A DNA stretch of 64,000 nucleotides from Mesorhizobium sp. B2-1-1 (GTDB lineage Bacteria; Pseudomonadota; Alphaproteobacteria; Rhizobiales; Rhizobiaceae), in assembly GCF_006442975.2 (NCBI RefSeq), contig NZ_CP083954.1, forward strand, positions 3,541,501-3,605,500, written 5' to 3'. Shown piece after piece: positions 1 to 9,156 of the stretch (position 1 is the first letter of the stretch; each line of letters begins with the position of its first letter). Under the pieces are notes generated by a model. The model did no database searches, was not told the DNA's origin, and saw only the letters and a program-made list of their open reading frames with translations. The position numbers and the translations under genes were made by a program.

Positions 1-492
1 GCGGCCGCAATGGCGCGCATAGAGCTCGGTCATCTGCCGCTTGGTGCGCAGAATGCCTTCGGCGTGACGCTGGATGTCCGATGCCTGACCCTGGAAGCCG
101 CCCAGCGGCTGGTGCAGGACGAGGCTGGCGTTGGGCAGCGCGATGCGCCGTCCCGGCGTGCCAGCCATCAGCAGGAACGAAGCCATCGAGGCGGCAAAGC
201 CCATGCACACCGTCGACACCGGACAGCTGACATATTGCATCGTGTCGTAGATGGCGAAGCCGCTGGTCACCACGCCGCCAGGCGAGTTGATGTAAAGCGA
301 GATCTCCTTGTCGGGATTATCCGATTCCAGCGACAGAAGCTGGGCGCAGACCAGCGCCGACATGCCGTCGTTGATCTCGCCGTTGATAAAGACGATGCGC
401 TCGCGCAGCAGCCGCGAGAAAATGTCGAAGGCGCGCTCGCCGCGGCTCGACTGCTCGATCACCATCGGCACCAGATTGGCAAAACCGGTCAT
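1..492 (-). CDS. clpP: ATP-dependent Clp protease proteolytic subunit, 3' end beyond window
   Basis: This is a serine protease subunit that assembles into the barrel degraded into by ClpA or ClpX in the cytoplasm. The gene starts with ATG at 492 and runs off the left edge, so about 164 residues are visible. The nucleophile loop reads GFAASMAS with Ser102, and His127 lies in HQPLGG, so two residues of the catalytic triad are present. The segment INSPGG near residues 68-72 is the oxyanion-strand signature. The phenylalanine in GFAASM, where many ClpP proteins have GQAASM, suggests one of the several ClpP paralogues that rhizobia carry. Identification is firm; the isoform is uncertain. Confidence 0.95.
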   Translation of the reverse strand, partial: MTGFANLVPMVIEQSSRGERAFDIFSRLLRERIVFINGEINDGMSALVCAQLLSLESDNPDKEISLYINSPGGVVTSGFAIYDTMQYVSCPVSTVCMGFAASMASFLLMAGTPGRRIALPNASLVLHQPLGGFQGQASDIQRHAEGILRTKRQMTELYARHCGR

Positions 493-523
493 CGTCTCTC
501 TCCGTTTTTCATGTGTCGGCCAC

Positions 524-1027
524 TCAAGCGGCGCGCTGCAGAAGGCAAAATGAATTGGCTGCGGGGCGGCGGCCGGAGGCACGCGCAGCGAATGAAAGCC
601 GGCAGCCGGCGCCTGCCATGGTCACCATGGGCCTGGCGGCGGATGTCGCCGCACGGGCAAAGCCTTCATGGATAATATGCAGATGCGTGCCGCCCGAAAC
701 GGTGCGGGCGAGCGTGAAGGTGACGATGCTGTCGAGCGGGTTCCGTTCCTCGTCGGGCCGCGGCTGTTCCCGCCAGGAATAGCGAAGCCTTTTTCCGGGC
801 TCGGCATCGAGGATCTCGCATTCGATCGGCGCATCCGGCCCGGCAAAGGCGAAATTGCTGCCGATCTCAGGATTGATGTCGTTGGGCATCATCCAGGCCG
901 CAAGCAATTCGGGCACGGTCAGCGCCCGCCATACCTTTTCCGGCGGCTCGGGGAGATCGCACTCGAACTCGATCGCGTCGGGGGCGGTCCGCGCAGGGCT
1001 TTCGTCGGTCACTGGTGCGTGCGTCAT
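524..1027 (-). CDS. SRPBCC (AHSA1-like) domain protein
   Basis: A 167-residue START/SRPBCC fold protein of the AHSA1-like type. The opening [17 protein letters not shown] and the later RYSWREQP and [10 protein letters not shown] segments are typical of this family. Such proteins bind small hydrophobic ligands, but no ligand can be inferred here. Its start codon overlaps the stop of the ArsR gene by 4 bases (ATGA), so the two are co-translated. ArsR plus SRPBCC pairs are common in proteobacteria. The C-terminal 25 residues after the conserved part are low in conservation. Confidence 0.85.
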   Translation of the reverse strand: MTHAPVTDESPARTAPDAIEFECDLPEPPEKVWRALTVPELLAAWMMPNDINPEIGSNFAFAGPDAPIECEILDAEPGKRLRYSWREQPRPDEERNPLDSIVTFTLARTVSGGTHLHIIHEGFARAATSAARPMVTMAGAGCRLSFAARASGRRPAANSFCLLQRAA

Positions 1028-1338
1028 TGGTCCATGTCCTTGAGAACCGTCCTCAGTTTTTCGATGCGCTCGGGCCAGAACGTCCGGTAGCGTTCGATCC
1101 AGCCAAGCAGCGGGTCGAGCCCTTGCGGATCGGCGCGGTAATAGGCGTTGCGGCCCGCCCGCCGCTCGACCACCAGGCCTGCGCCGCGCAGCACCGCCAG
1201 GTGCTGCGACACAGCCGGCTGCGATACCGTCATGCCGGTGCGCAGCTGCGACACCGTCATCTCGCTGGTGGCGAGGCGTTCATAGACGGCGCGTCGGGTG
1301 GGGTCGGCCAGCGCCCGGAAAATTTCCGCTTCGATCAT
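1024..1338 (-). CDS. ArsR-family transcriptional regulator
   Basis: A 104-residue winged-helix repressor. The start IFRALADPTRRAVYERL and the recognition helix region VSQPAVSQHLAVLRGAGLV are diagnostic for ArsR. No CxC metal site of the ArsR/SmtB type is visible, so it is probably not a classical metal sensor. It is the first gene of a two-gene operon with the SRPBCC protein, overlapping it by 4 bases. A 6-4-6 palindrome lies directly upstream of the start and probably mediates autorepression. No Shine-Dalgarno sequence precedes the ATG. Confidence 0.92.
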   Translation of the reverse strand: MIEAEIFRALADPTRRAVYERLATSEMTVSQLRTGMTVSQPAVSQHLAVLRGAGLVVERRAGRNAYYRADPQGLDPLLGWIERYRTFWPERIEKLRTVLKDMDQ

Positions 1339-1347
1339 GGCGAAAGC

Positions 1348-1363
1348 ATAAGTCGATACTTAT
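1348..1363. promoter_or_regulatory. Palindromic operator in the arsR promoter
   Basis: ATAAGT-CGAT-ACTTAT is a perfect 6-bp inverted repeat, ten bases from the arsR start. Reading the minus strand, a TTGCCA (1368-1373) and a TATGCT (1344-1349) with 18 bases between them could be the promoter, so the palindrome would sit in the spacer. Placement and symmetry fit an ArsR operator; binding is inferred. Confidence 0.6.
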
Positions 1364-1432
1364 CGATTTGGCAAGCGATGTTTTACGGCCCATATGAAGG
1401 GAAGCTGGCGGCTCCGGCATTGCTGCCATTCC

Positions 1433-1473
1433 TTGACAATGAGCGGCGATGCATATAGGAACGAAAAGAGAAC
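1433..1473 (+). promoter_or_regulatory. ssb promoter region with LexA box
   Basis: GAAC-N7-GAAC occupies 1459-1473. It is the reverse complement of GTTC-N7-GTTC, the direct-repeat LexA box of alphaproteobacteria. A TTGACA at 1433-1438 and TATAGG at 1454-1459 form a possible promoter with a short 15-base spacer, so LexA would block the start region. SOS control of ssb is known in rhizobial relatives; here it is inferred from the motif. Confidence 0.7.
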
Positions 1474-1574
1474 AAAAACCTTGTGGGAAAAGGCAGCCAC
1501 AGCAGGCAATGGGTGTGCGCAACCTGTAAGGTGCTGCGACAAAAATTTGTTTCGGACGAGCGCGGAGAAGTATC

Positions 1575-2087
1575 ATGGCGGGTAGCGTCAACAAGGTCAT
1601 TCTGGTCGGCAATCTCGGAGCGGACCCGGAGATCCGCCGCCTGAATTCTGGCGAGCCGGTCGTCAACATCCGCATCGCAACATCGGAAAGCTGGCGCGAC
1701 AAGAATTCCGGCGAGCGCAAGGAAAAGACCGAGTGGCATAATGTCGTCATCTTCAATGACGGCATCGCCAAGGTCGCCGAGCAGTATCTGAAGAAGGGCA
1801 TGAAGGTTTATGTCGAGGGCCAGTTGCAGACACGCAAATGGCAAGACCAGACCGGTGCCGACAAATACACGACGGAAGTCGTGCTGCAGAGATTCCGCGG
1901 CGAGCTGCAGATGCTCGACGCGCGCGGCCAGGGTGAGGGCGGCCAGGTCGGGGGTTATTCCGGCGGCGGCAGCCGTGGTTCCGATTTCGGCCAGTCCGGC
2001 CCGAACGAAGGCTTCAATCGTGGCGGCGGCGCTCCCAAGGGCGGCGGCGGTTCGTCGCGCGAGCTGGACGACGAAATTCCGTTCTGA
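1575..2087 (+). CDS. ssb: Single-stranded DNA-binding protein
   Basis: A 170-residue SSB that coats single-stranded DNA during replication, recombination and repair. The OB fold occupies roughly residues 1-110 ([14 protein letters not shown], then EWHNVVIF). A glycine-rich linker follows, and the C-terminus is DDEIPF, the acidic tip that recruits partner proteins. Length and architecture match the family. A LexA box lies about 100 bases upstream, so it is probably induced by DNA damage. Confidence 0.98.
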   Translation: MAGSVNKVILVGNLGADPEIRRLNSGEPVVNIRIATSESWRDKNSGERKEKTEWHNVVIFNDGIAKVAEQYLKKGMKVYVEGQLQTRKWQDQTGADKYTTEVVLQRFRGELQMLDARGQGEGGQVGGYSGGGSRGSDFGQSGPNEGFNRGGGAPKGGGGSSRELDDEIPF

Positions 2088-2127
2088 GCATCGACACGGC
2101 GTGACGGGCATTTGAGGAGAGGGCGCG

Positions 2128-2541
2128 ATGTCGCTCGGACCGCTCCTATCGGCACGTCCTCCGATCCCATGGCATGCGCTCGCGGCCTTTGCCGCGCTGG
2201 CGATAGGCGGCGTGCAGCTGGCGCTGCCGAAAGGCACGCTGCGCCACCGCGCGATGGGCTATCTCTGGGCGGCGCTGATGCTGGCCGTCGCCATCTCGAG
2301 TTTCTGGATCCAGCAGATACGGCTCATTGGCCCTTTCAGCCCGATCCATCTCTTGTCGATCCTGGTGCTGGTCACGGTGCCGCTGGCGGTCTGGCATGCA
2401 CGCAATCACCGCGTCGCCAAGCACCGCAAGGCGATGATTGCGTTGTATATCTTTGCACTGGTGGGTGCCGGTGTCTTTACGCTGGTGCCCGGCAGAATCT
2501 TGCACGACGTGGTCTTCGGCGTCGCGCAAGCCAGACCGTGA
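2128..2541 (+). CDS. DUF2306-like membrane protein
   Basis: A 137-residue integral membrane protein with about four hydrophobic segments (roughly residues 15-33, 45-65, 72-90 and 100-120). The motif HRAMGYLWA and the histidine-rich HARNHRVAKHRKAM stretch resemble DUF2306 proteins, whose function is unknown. It starts 40 bases after ssb and may be transcribed with it. The assignment to DUF2306 is by pattern only. Confidence 0.75.
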   Translation: MSLGPLLSARPPIPWHALAAFAALAIGGVQLALPKGTLRHRAMGYLWAALMLAVAISSFWIQQIRLIGPFSPIHLLSILVLVTVPLAVWHARNHRVAKHRKAMIALYIFALVGAGVFTLVPGRILHDVVFGVAQARP

Positions 2542-2563
2542 TCCCGAGTGGAAGGAATATCAG

Positions 2564-2989
2564 TTGAAAGCACGCATCAAATGGGTCGAGGAACGCACCT
2601 TCGTCGGCGAGTCCGGCACAGGCCATAAGGTCGTACTGGGGACCGCGTTCGGCCCTGAAGGGAGAACGCCGGGGCCGAGCCCGATGGAACTGGTGCTGAT
2701 CGGCACCGGCGGCTGCTCGGCCTATGATGTCGTCCATATCCTCGAAAAGGGGCGCGAGGCGATCGAGGACTGTGTGGTCGAGCTCGATTCCGACCGAGCC
2801 GAGACCGATCCCAAGGTGTTCACCCGCATTCATATGCATTTCATCGTCAAGGGCAGGGCGCTGTCGCCCGACAAGGTGAAGCGGGCGATCGATCTCTCGA
2901 TCGAAAAATACTGTTCGGCTTCGGCCATGATGTCCAAAACCGCCGCCATTACCCACGATTTCGAAATTATCGACACGACGGCAAAATAA
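2564..2989 (+). CDS. OsmC/Ohr-family peroxiredoxin-like protein
   Basis: A 141-residue OsmC-like protein. The start is TTG at 2564, with AAGGA at 2552-2556 as ribosome binding site; the reading frame extends further upstream but into the preceding gene. The motif GTGGCSAYDVV carries the first redox cysteine, and EKYCSASAM carries the second, which together reduce organic hydroperoxides in OsmC proteins. The spacing is that of the YhfA-type subgroup, whose physiological role is less clear than that of OsmC or Ohr. Confidence 0.88.
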   Translation: MKARIKWVEERTFVGESGTGHKVVLGTAFGPEGRTPGPSPMELVLIGTGGCSAYDVVHILEKGREAIEDCVVELDSDRAETDPKVFTRIHMHFIVKGRALSPDKVKRAIDLSIEKYCSASAMMSKTAAITHDFEIIDTTAK

Positions 2990-2994
2990 GCGGC

Positions 2995-3624
2995 CTATGA
3001 GGCCATCAGCGCCTTGATGCCGTCAGCCACGAACTGGACGGCAAGTGCCGCCAGGATAACGCCGAGCAGGCGGGTCAGGATCGAACGGCCGGTCTGGCCG
3101 AGGATGCGGTCGATGCGCTCCGAGAGCACGAACACGAGATAGGTGATGGCGAGGCAGACGAAGATGATGCCGACCAGTGCCGCCTGGGCGCCAAAACCCT
3201 GAAACGAGCCGGAGAGCAGCACAGTCGCCGAAATCGCGCCAGGGCCGGCGATCAGCGGGATCGCCAGCGGGAAAGCGGCGATGTTGTGGATCATGTCCTT
3301 GGTGATGGCGACGTCGCCGATCTTCTCCTTGCGGTCTTGCCGGCGCTCGAACACCATTTCGAAAGCGATGAAGAACAGAAGGAACCCGCCGGCGACGCGG
3401 AATGCCGGCAGCGTGATGCCGAACACCGACAGGATCGACGCGCCGGCAACCGCGAACAGCGCCATCACAAGGAAGCCAATGACCGAGGCGCGGACCGAGA
3501 CCTGCTGGCGCTCCTCGCGGTTCATGCCGCGCGTTATCGCCAGAAACAGCGGCGCCAGCCCGGGCGGGTCGATGGTCACCAGAATGGTGACGAAGGCGTT
3601 GAACAGGCTGTCGAAACTCGGCAT
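2995..3624 (-). CDS. MarC-family integral membrane protein
   Basis: A 209-residue protein with six predicted membrane segments. The patterns TILVTIDPPGLAPLFLAIT at the N-terminus and FPLAIPLIAGPGAISA in the middle are the two repeated signatures of the MarC (UPF0056) family. Despite the name, MarC proteins are not proven antibiotic-resistance factors and the substrate is unknown. The gene converges with the OsmC gene, 5 bases apart. Confidence 0.9.
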   Translation of the reverse strand: MPSFDSLFNAFVTILVTIDPPGLAPLFLAITRGMNREERQQVSVRASVIGFLVMALFAVAGASILSVFGITLPAFRVAGGFLLFFIAFEMVFERRQDRKEKIGDVAITKDMIHNIAAFPLAIPLIAGPGAISATVLLSGSFQGFGAQAALVGIIFVCLAITYLVFVLSERIDRILGQTGRSILTRLLGVILAALAVQFVADGIKALMAS

Positions 3625-3797
3625 CTCTCACCCCTCCCGCCGGGCCGAGCCCGCATCCCGACATTGGTAGAGCAAAGCAGGGACGGAGGAAACCGGCTGG
3701 GGAGAGGCGGCTCGCGAACTCTGCGAAAGCCGGCTGGGCCGAGGGAGACGCGAAAGAACGCAGGGAATGCCTGAGTTTGCGTCGCGGGCTTGCTTGA

Positions 3798-4334
3798 TCA
3801 GGTACGGCCAGAGCGCCGCGCCAGGAACTCCACTTCGAGCCGCCATGTCGCGCCATTGTCGTGCGAGCGCTCGCCGAGCCAGCGGAAGGAATTTTCCGTG
3901 ATCCGTGAAAAGCTCCAACGTACGGAGGAACCGGTGCCGTCGGCGCCCACTTGGACAATCGTTTCGCCCTCGGCGCGGCCGAGTTGGCGGCTGTAGTATT
4001 GGTTTCGGGGATCGCTCCAAAAGATATGCCAGGCGTTTGCGCCGGGATCGTAGACGCGCAAGGTCGTGCCATAAAAGGTCCATTTGCCGAGAGAAGGCGA
4101 GGGGCCGGCATCGCGCGCGGGCAGGATCCAGACGTCCTGGATCGCGCGGCCTTCCAGCACCCAGCCGAAATGCACCTCGCCGCGTCCGGTCAGCACGGTG
4201 CCGTCCTCGAGATGACGGCTGGCATCGAAAGTCCAGGCGCCGACGAAGCGACCGTAGAGATCCAAATTCTCGGCAAAGCCGGGGGCTGGCCCGTCGCTGT
4301 GCAGGGCTTCGGTAAAAGTGGGCTGGTTGGTCAT
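3798..4334 (-). CDS. Lipocalin-like DUF1579-type protein
   Basis: A 178-residue soluble protein without a signal peptide. GRFVGAWTFDASRHLEDG followed by alternating strands (GWVLEGRAIQDVW, TFYGTTLRVYDP) suggests a beta-barrel of the DUF1579 type. The ATG at 4334 is chosen because AAGG lies 8 bases before it; an in-frame ATG at 4349 is also possible. It is divergent from the AraC regulator with 87 bases between, which suggests that regulator controls it. The ligand is unknown. The stretch 3625-3797 downstream shows no gene. Confidence 0.7.
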   Translation of the reverse strand: MTNQPTFTEALHSDGPAPGFAENLDLYGRFVGAWTFDASRHLEDGTVLTGRGEVHFGWVLEGRAIQDVWILPARDAGPSPSLGKWTFYGTTLRVYDPGANAWHIFWSDPRNQYYSRQLGRAEGETIVQVGADGTGSSVRWSFSRITENSFRWLGERSHDNGATWRLEVEFLARRSGRT

Positions 4335-4421
4335 GGCTGGTGCCTTCATGCTGTCAGGAGGCCGCAAGCGATAGGCCGGGGCAGGGTTCTGCGCTTGGGA
4401 AAAATTGCTATCTTTCAGGCT

Positions 4422-5252
4422 ATGACGACGAGCGACAGGATCATTGCCTCGGGGCCAGGCTGGCAGGTGTCGGACGTGGTGTGCACGGCCGGCGCCGGCG
4501 ACCGGCCGTTCGAGGAGGAGCACCGGACGTTCTGCGTCGCCGCGGTGACCAGCGGCACCTTCCGCTATCGCGCCAGCCAGGGCACCGCGATGCTCGCGCC
4601 AGGCGCGGTGCTGCTCGGTAATCCCGGCACATGCTACGAATGCGGCCACGAGCACGGCGCCGGTGACCGCTGCCTCTCCTTCCATTTTGCTCCGGCCTAT
4701 ATGGAACGGATCGTGGAGGACGTACCGGGCGCCAGAATGCTGGCCTTCAAGACGCCGCGCTTGCCGCCCCTGCCGGCGCTGATGCCGCTGCTGGCCGAAG
4801 CGGAGGCCGCGCGCGATGTGGGCGAAACCGCTGCTTTCGAGGAACTCGGCTTGCGCATTGCCAGCGCAGCAGTCGCCGCAAGCTCAGGGCGCACCAAGAT
4901 GGCGCGGACACCCAGCGGCCGCGACCAGAAACGGGTCGCGGAGGCGGTTCGGCGTATCGAGATCGATGCCGATCAGCCGCTTTCGCTGGCCGTGCTGGCG
5001 CGGGAGACGGCGACCAGTCCGTATCATTTCCTGCGCACATTCCGGCAGATTGCCGGAATGACCCCCTACCGGTTTCTGCTGAGGACCAGGCTGCACCGGG
5101 CAGCAGTGCGGCTCCACGCTTCGGACAAGGCGATCTCGACGATCGCCTTCGAGGCGGGCTTCAACGACCTGTCAACTTTCAATCGCCGCTTCCGGCGCGA
5201 AATGGGCGAGACGCCCGGCAGCTATCGCGCCCGCCGCGCGGGCCGCCGCTAA
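4422..5252 (+). CDS. AraC-family transcriptional regulator
   Basis: A 276-residue regulator. The N-terminal half has a cupin-like sensor region (PGAVLLGNPGTCYECGHEH near residues 65-85). The C-terminal 100 residues contain two helix-turn-helix units, ending in the AraC signature IAFEAGFNDLSTFNRRFRREMGETPGSYR. The start is ATG at 4422, though the frame is open further upstream. It is transcribed away from the DUF1579-like gene. The inducer cannot be deduced; the cysteine and histidines of the sensor are possible ligand contacts. Confidence 0.88.
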   Translation: MTTSDRIIASGPGWQVSDVVCTAGAGDRPFEEEHRTFCVAAVTSGTFRYRASQGTAMLAPGAVLLGNPGTCYECGHEHGAGDRCLSFHFAPAYMERIVEDVPGARMLAFKTPRLPPLPALMPLLAEAEAARDVGETAAFEELGLRIASAAVAASSGRTKMARTPSGRDQKRVAEAVRRIEIDADQPLSLAVLARETATSPYHFLRTFRQIAGMTPYRFLLRTRLHRAAVRLHASDKAISTIAFEAGFNDLSTFNRRFRREMGETPGSYRARRAGRR

Positions 5253-5435
5253 CACGAGATGGCGGGCCTTTGCGTCGACGGCTCCGAAAAGCACATCGGC
5301 CATATCGTCGCAATCACCGGTATCCTTTTGAAATCACCGCCAAAATCGACACGGGAAAAGTGCCGTCGACATTGGAGTTTCGGCCCGGCTTCCTATATAT
5401 ACGGCAAGTGATTCCTGTTTAGATTGTGATCCGAT

Positions 5436-8234
5436 TTGACCGACCAAAAAACACCGCGCGGCGCCGACGGCGGCCCCACCGGCATCGAGCCGATTTCGAT
5501 CATCGAGGAGATGCAGCGATCCTATCTCGATTACGCCATGAGCGTGATCGTCAGCCGCGCGCTGCCCGACGTGCGCGACGGCCTGAAGCCGGTGCATCGC
5601 CGCATTCTCTTCGCCGCGCATGAGAGCGGCTATCACTGGAACCGCAAATATGTGAAGTCGGCGCGCCCGGTCGCCGACGTGATGGGTAAATACCATCCGC
5701 ATGGCGACGCCTCTATCTATGACGCCCTGGTGCGCATGGCGCAGGACTGGTCGCTGCGCGTGCCGCTCATCGACGGGCAAGGCAATTTCGGCTCGATCGA
5801 TGGCGATCCGCCGGCGGCTATGCGCTACACCGAGTCGCGGCTGACCAAGGTCGCGCATGAGCTGCTGGAGGATATCGACAAGGATACGGTCGATTTCCAG
5901 GACACTTACGATGCTTCCGGCAGCGAGCCGAAGGTTCTGCCGGCGCGCTTTCCCAATCTGCTGGTCAATGGCTCGGGCGGCATCGCCGTCGGCATGGCCA
6001 CCAACATCCCGCCGCACAATCTGGGCGAAGTCTGCAACGCCGCGATCGCCATCATCGACAACCCGGCCATCGACCTGCCGGCGCTGATGGAAATCATTCC
6101 GGGGCCGGATTTCCCGACCGGCGGCATCGTGCTCGGCCGCTCCGGCATCTACAGCGCCTATTCGACCGGCCGCGGCTCCATCGTCATGCGCGGGAAGGTC
6201 AACATCGAGGCCCGCGGCAATGACCGCGAATCGATCATCATCACCGAGGTTCCCTACCAGGTGAACAAATCGTCGATGATCGAGAAGATGGCCGAACTGG
6301 TGCGCGACAAGCGCATCGAGGGCATTTCCGACATTCGCGACGAGAGCGACCGCCAGGGCTATCGGGTCGTCGTCGAGCTGAAGCGCGACGCCGTGGCCGA
6401 CGTCATCCTCAACCAGCTCTATCGCTTCACGCCGCTGCAAACCTCTTTCGGCGCCAACATGGTGGCGCTGAATGGCGGCAAGCCCGAACTGCTGACGCTG
6501 ACCGACATGCTGAGAGCATTCGTGTCCTTCCGCGAGGAGGTGGTCACCCGGCGCACGAAGTTCCTGCTGCGCAAGGCGCGCGACCGGGCCCACGTGCTGG
6601 TCGGCCTCGCAATCGCCGTCGCCAACATCGATGAAGTGATAAAACTGATCCGCACAGCGCCCGACCCGCAGACGGCGCGCGAGCAGTTGATGGAGCGGCG
6701 CTGGCCGTCCGGCGACGTCGAATCGCTGATCCTCCTGATCGACGACCCGCGCCACCGCATCAACGAGGACGGCACCTACAATCTGTCCGAGGAACAGGCG
6801 CGCGCGATCCTGGAGTTGCGCCTGCAGCGCCTGACGGCACTCGGCCGCGACGAAATCGCCGACGAGTTGAACACGATTGGCGCCGAGATCGTCGATTATC
6901 TCGATATCCTGTCGTCCCGCGCCCGCGTCCAGCAGATCGTCAAGGACGAGCTCGCGGCCGTGCGCGACGAATTCGGCACGCCGCGCCGCACCGAACTGAG
7001 CGAAGGCGGCGCGGACATGGAAGACGAGGACCTGATCCAGCGCGAGGACATGGTCGTGACGGTGAGCCATTCCGGCTACATCAAGCGCGTGCCATTGTCG
7101 CTCTACCGGGCGCAACGCCGCGGCGGCAAGGGCCGCTCGGGCATGTCGACCAAGGAAGAGGATTTCGTCACCCGCCTGTTCGTGGCCAACACGCACACGC
7201 CGGTGCTGTTCTTCTCTTCGCGCGGCATCGTCTACAAGGAGAAGGTCTGGCGCCTGCCGATCGGCAATCCGCAGTCGCGCGGCAAGGCGCTGATCAACAT
7301 GCTGCCGCTGGAGCAGGGCGAGCGCATCACCACAATCATGCCGTTGCCGGAAGATGAGACGAGCTGGGGCGAGCTCGACGTGATGTTCGCCACCACGCGC
7401 GGCACGGTGCGCCGCAACAAGCTCTCCGACTTCGTCCAGGTCAACCGTAACGGCAAGATCGCCATGAAGCTGGAGGAGGAGGGCGACGAGATCCTCGGCG
7501 TCGAGACCTGCACCGACAATGACGACGTGCTTCTGACCGCCAGCTCCGGCCAATGCATCCGCTTTTCCGTCGGCGACGTGCGCGTCTTCCAGAGCCGCAA
7601 CTCGGTCGGTGTGCGCGGCATCGCCATGGCCGAAACGGACCGCGTCATTTCGATGGCCGTCATCGAGCATGTCGATGCGCCGCCGGCCGAACGCGCCGCC
7701 TATCTGAAGCGCGTGGTGGCCGAACGGCGCCTGGCCGCCGGCATCCCGGCAGGCGAGGAGGAAGAGATCGCGTTGACCAACGAAGAGGTCGGCGAGGAGG
7801 CGGAGCTGTCGGACGAGCGCTATGAGTTCCTCAAGGCGCATGAGCAGTTCGTGCTGACGGTGACGGAATACGGCTACGGCAAGCGCTCATCGTCCTATGA
7901 TTTCCGTCTGACCGGACGCGGCGGCAAGGGCATTCGGGCCACCGACGTGTCGAAGACGGCCGAGATCGGCAGGCTGGTGGCAACCTTCCCGGTCGGCAAT
8001 GACGACCAGATCATGCTGGTGTCCGACGGCGGTACCGTTATCCGGGTGCCGGTCAATGGCATCCGCTTCGCCAGCCGCGCCACCAAGGGCGTGACCATTT
8101 TCAACACGGCGGAAGGCGAGAAGGTGGTTTCGGTCGAGCGGATTTCCGAGCCGCAATCGGACGAGGAAGAAATCGTCGAGGTTGGTGCCGAGATCGATCC
8201 GGCGGCCGATGCCGGCCCGGATGATGCGCAATAA
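5436..8234 (+). CDS. gyrA: DNA gyrase subunit A
   Basis: A 932-residue type II topoisomerase subunit that cuts and rejoins DNA to introduce negative supercoils with GyrB. The active-site tyrosine is in [10 protein letters not shown], and the GyrA box QRRGGKG is in the C-terminal wrapping domain. An acidic insert (about residues 755-800, [18 protein letters not shown]) interrupts the C-terminal domain, giving more than the usual 870-880 residues. The quinolone-determining region reads [10 protein letters not shown], with Ala92 where E. coli has Ser83. The start is TTG with no clear ribosome binding site; a TATATA at 5394-5399 may be the -10 box. Confidence 0.98.
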   Translation: MTDQKTPRGADGGPTGIEPISIIEEMQRSYLDYAMSVIVSRALPDVRDGLKPVHRRILFAAHESGYHWNRKYVKSARPVADVMGKYHPHGDASIYDALVRMAQDWSLRVPLIDGQGNFGSIDGDPPAAMRYTESRLTKVAHELLEDIDKDTVDFQDTYDASGSEPKVLPARFPNLLVNGSGGIAVGMATNIPPHNLGEVCNAAIAIIDNPAIDLPALMEIIPGPDFPTGGIVLGRSGIYSAYSTGRGSIVMRGKVNIEARGNDRESIIITEVPYQVNKSSMIEKMAELVRDKRIEGISDIRDESDRQGYRVVVELKRDAVADVILNQLYRFTPLQTSFGANMVALNGGKPELLTLTDMLRAFVSFREEVVTRRTKFLLRKARDRAHVLVGLAIAVANIDEVIKLIRTAPDPQTAREQLMERRWPSGDVESLILLIDDPRHRINEDGTYNLSEEQARAILELRLQRLTALGRDEIADELNTIGAEIVDYLDILSSRARVQQIVKDELAAVRDEFGTPRRTELSEGGADMEDEDLIQREDMVVTVSHSGYIKRVPLSLYRAQRRGGKGRSGMSTKEEDFVTRLFVANTHTPVLFFSSRGIVYKEKVWRLPIGNPQSRGKALINMLPLEQGERITTIMPLPEDETSWGELDVMFATTRGTVRRNKLSDFVQVNRNGKIAMKLEEEGDEILGVETCTDNDDVLLTASSGQCIRFSVGDVRVFQSRNSVGVRGIAMAETDRVISMAVIEHVDAPPAERAAYLKRVVAERRLAAGIPAGEEEEIALTNEEVGEEAELSDERYEFLKAHEQFVLTVTEYGYGKRSSSYDFRLTGRGGKGIRATDVSKTAEIGRLVATFPVGNDDQIMLVSDGGTVIRVPVNGIRFASRATKGVTIFNTAEGEKVVSVERISEPQSDEEEIVEVGAEIDPAADAGPDDAQ

Positions 8235-8260
8235 GTCTGGCTTGGACAGACATGGCAACG

Positions 8261-8278
8261 CCGGCCAATCGGCCGGCA
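8261..8278. terminator. Hairpin between gyrA and a convergent small gene
   Basis: GCCGGCC-AATC-GGCCGGC is a perfect 7-bp stem 26 bases after the gyrA stop. No T run follows, so it may be only a weak or Rho-assisted terminator. Confidence 0.4.
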
Positions 8279-8291
8279 AATTCAGGCTAGT

Positions 8292-8444
8292 TCAATAGTG
8301 ACGGTGAGGCTTGCGGGGGCCGAACCCTTCGAAGCGTTTGGCGTTGGTCTTGATGCGGACGCGCTGGGCCTCCTGATGCAGCCCGAATACAGTGGCGATC
8401 AGCATGGCGACGGTCATTGCAGTGGCGAGCATGTAGATCAGCAT
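8292..8444 (-). CDS. 50-residue membrane-anchored small protein
   Basis: A short open frame with ATG at 8442-8444 and stop at 8292-8294. AGGAG stands 7 bases before the start, a strong ribosome binding site. The product has one N-terminal hydrophobic segment (about residues 1-22, MLIYMLATAMTVAMLIATVF) and a basic tail rich in Arg, Lys and His ending GFGPRKPHRHY. This gives an inside-positive, single-pass topology. It is convergent with gyrA. I do not recognise a family; the ribosome binding site and composition argue for a real gene. Confidence 0.65.
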   Translation of the reverse strand: MLIYMLATAMTVAMLIATVFGLHQEAQRVRIKTNAKRFEGFGPRKPHRHY

Positions 8445-8638
8445 GTGCGTGTTCTCCTGCGCTCTACAACGCTTACATGGGACTTTGGTTTCATCTTCTT
8501 AAAGGGGCAAGGTAGTGAACGCTGCGTGAAGCGTTCGTGATCGGCGCATTCATCTGTCGTTCATCCCTGCAAAAAGGTTCAAGGGGATCGCATCAATGAG
8601 ATTTGCCTTCCGTCCGCGCGCCCGTTAGAAGCACCGGC

Positions 8639-9139
8639 ATGAACGAACGAATTGCCCTTTATGCCGGCTCCTTCGACCCGTTGACGAACGGCCATCTCGA
8701 CGTGCTGAAGGCGTCGCTGGCCGTGGCCGACATTGTCTATGCGGCGATCGGTATCCATCCCGGCAAGAAGCCGCTATTTTCCTTCGAGGAACGGGTCGAA
8801 CTGATCGAGGCCGCGACCAAGGCCGAATTTGGCCGCGACGGCACGCGCATCAAGGTGGTCGCCTTCGACGGGCTGGTCATCGATGCGGCCAGGAAACAGG
8901 GGGCCTCGATCATGATCCGCGGCCTGCGCGACGGCACCGATCTCGACTACGAGATGCAGATGGCCGGCATGAACGAAACCATGGCGCCTGAGCTGCAGAC
9001 GGTTTTTCTGCCCGCCAGCCCCTCGGTGCGCACCATTACCGCCACACTTGTGCGCCAGATTGCCTCGATGGGCGGCGACATCCGCCCCTTCGTGCCGGCC
9101 GCGGTCGCCGGTGCACTCGCCGCCAAATTCACAAAATAG
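8639..9139 (+). CDS. coaD: Phosphopantetheine adenylyltransferase
   Basis: A 166-residue nucleotidyltransferase that joins ATP and 4'-phosphopantetheine to give dephospho-CoA. The TxGH-type motif is in [14 protein letters not shown] at residues 8-21, and the second nucleotide-binding segment is [16 protein letters not shown]. Length matches the family. The ATG at 8639 is preferred to upstream in-frame starts because it begins directly at the conserved [11 protein letters not shown]. The cyclophilin genes follow 17 bases later and may share the transcript. Confidence 0.97.
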   Translation: MNERIALYAGSFDPLTNGHLDVLKASLAVADIVYAAIGIHPGKKPLFSFEERVELIEAATKAEFGRDGTRIKVVAFDGLVIDAARKQGASIMIRGLRDGTDLDYEMQMAGMNETMAPELQTVFLPASPSVRTITATLVRQIASMGGDIRPFVPAAVAGALAAKFTK

Positions 9140-9156
9140 GGTTCTCGGAGAAGACC

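Noticed and set aside
5334..7841. An 835-codon open frame antisense to gyrA
   Set aside because: It mirrors gyrA codons, with repeated His/Arg/Asp composition typical of antisense frames in GC-rich DNA.
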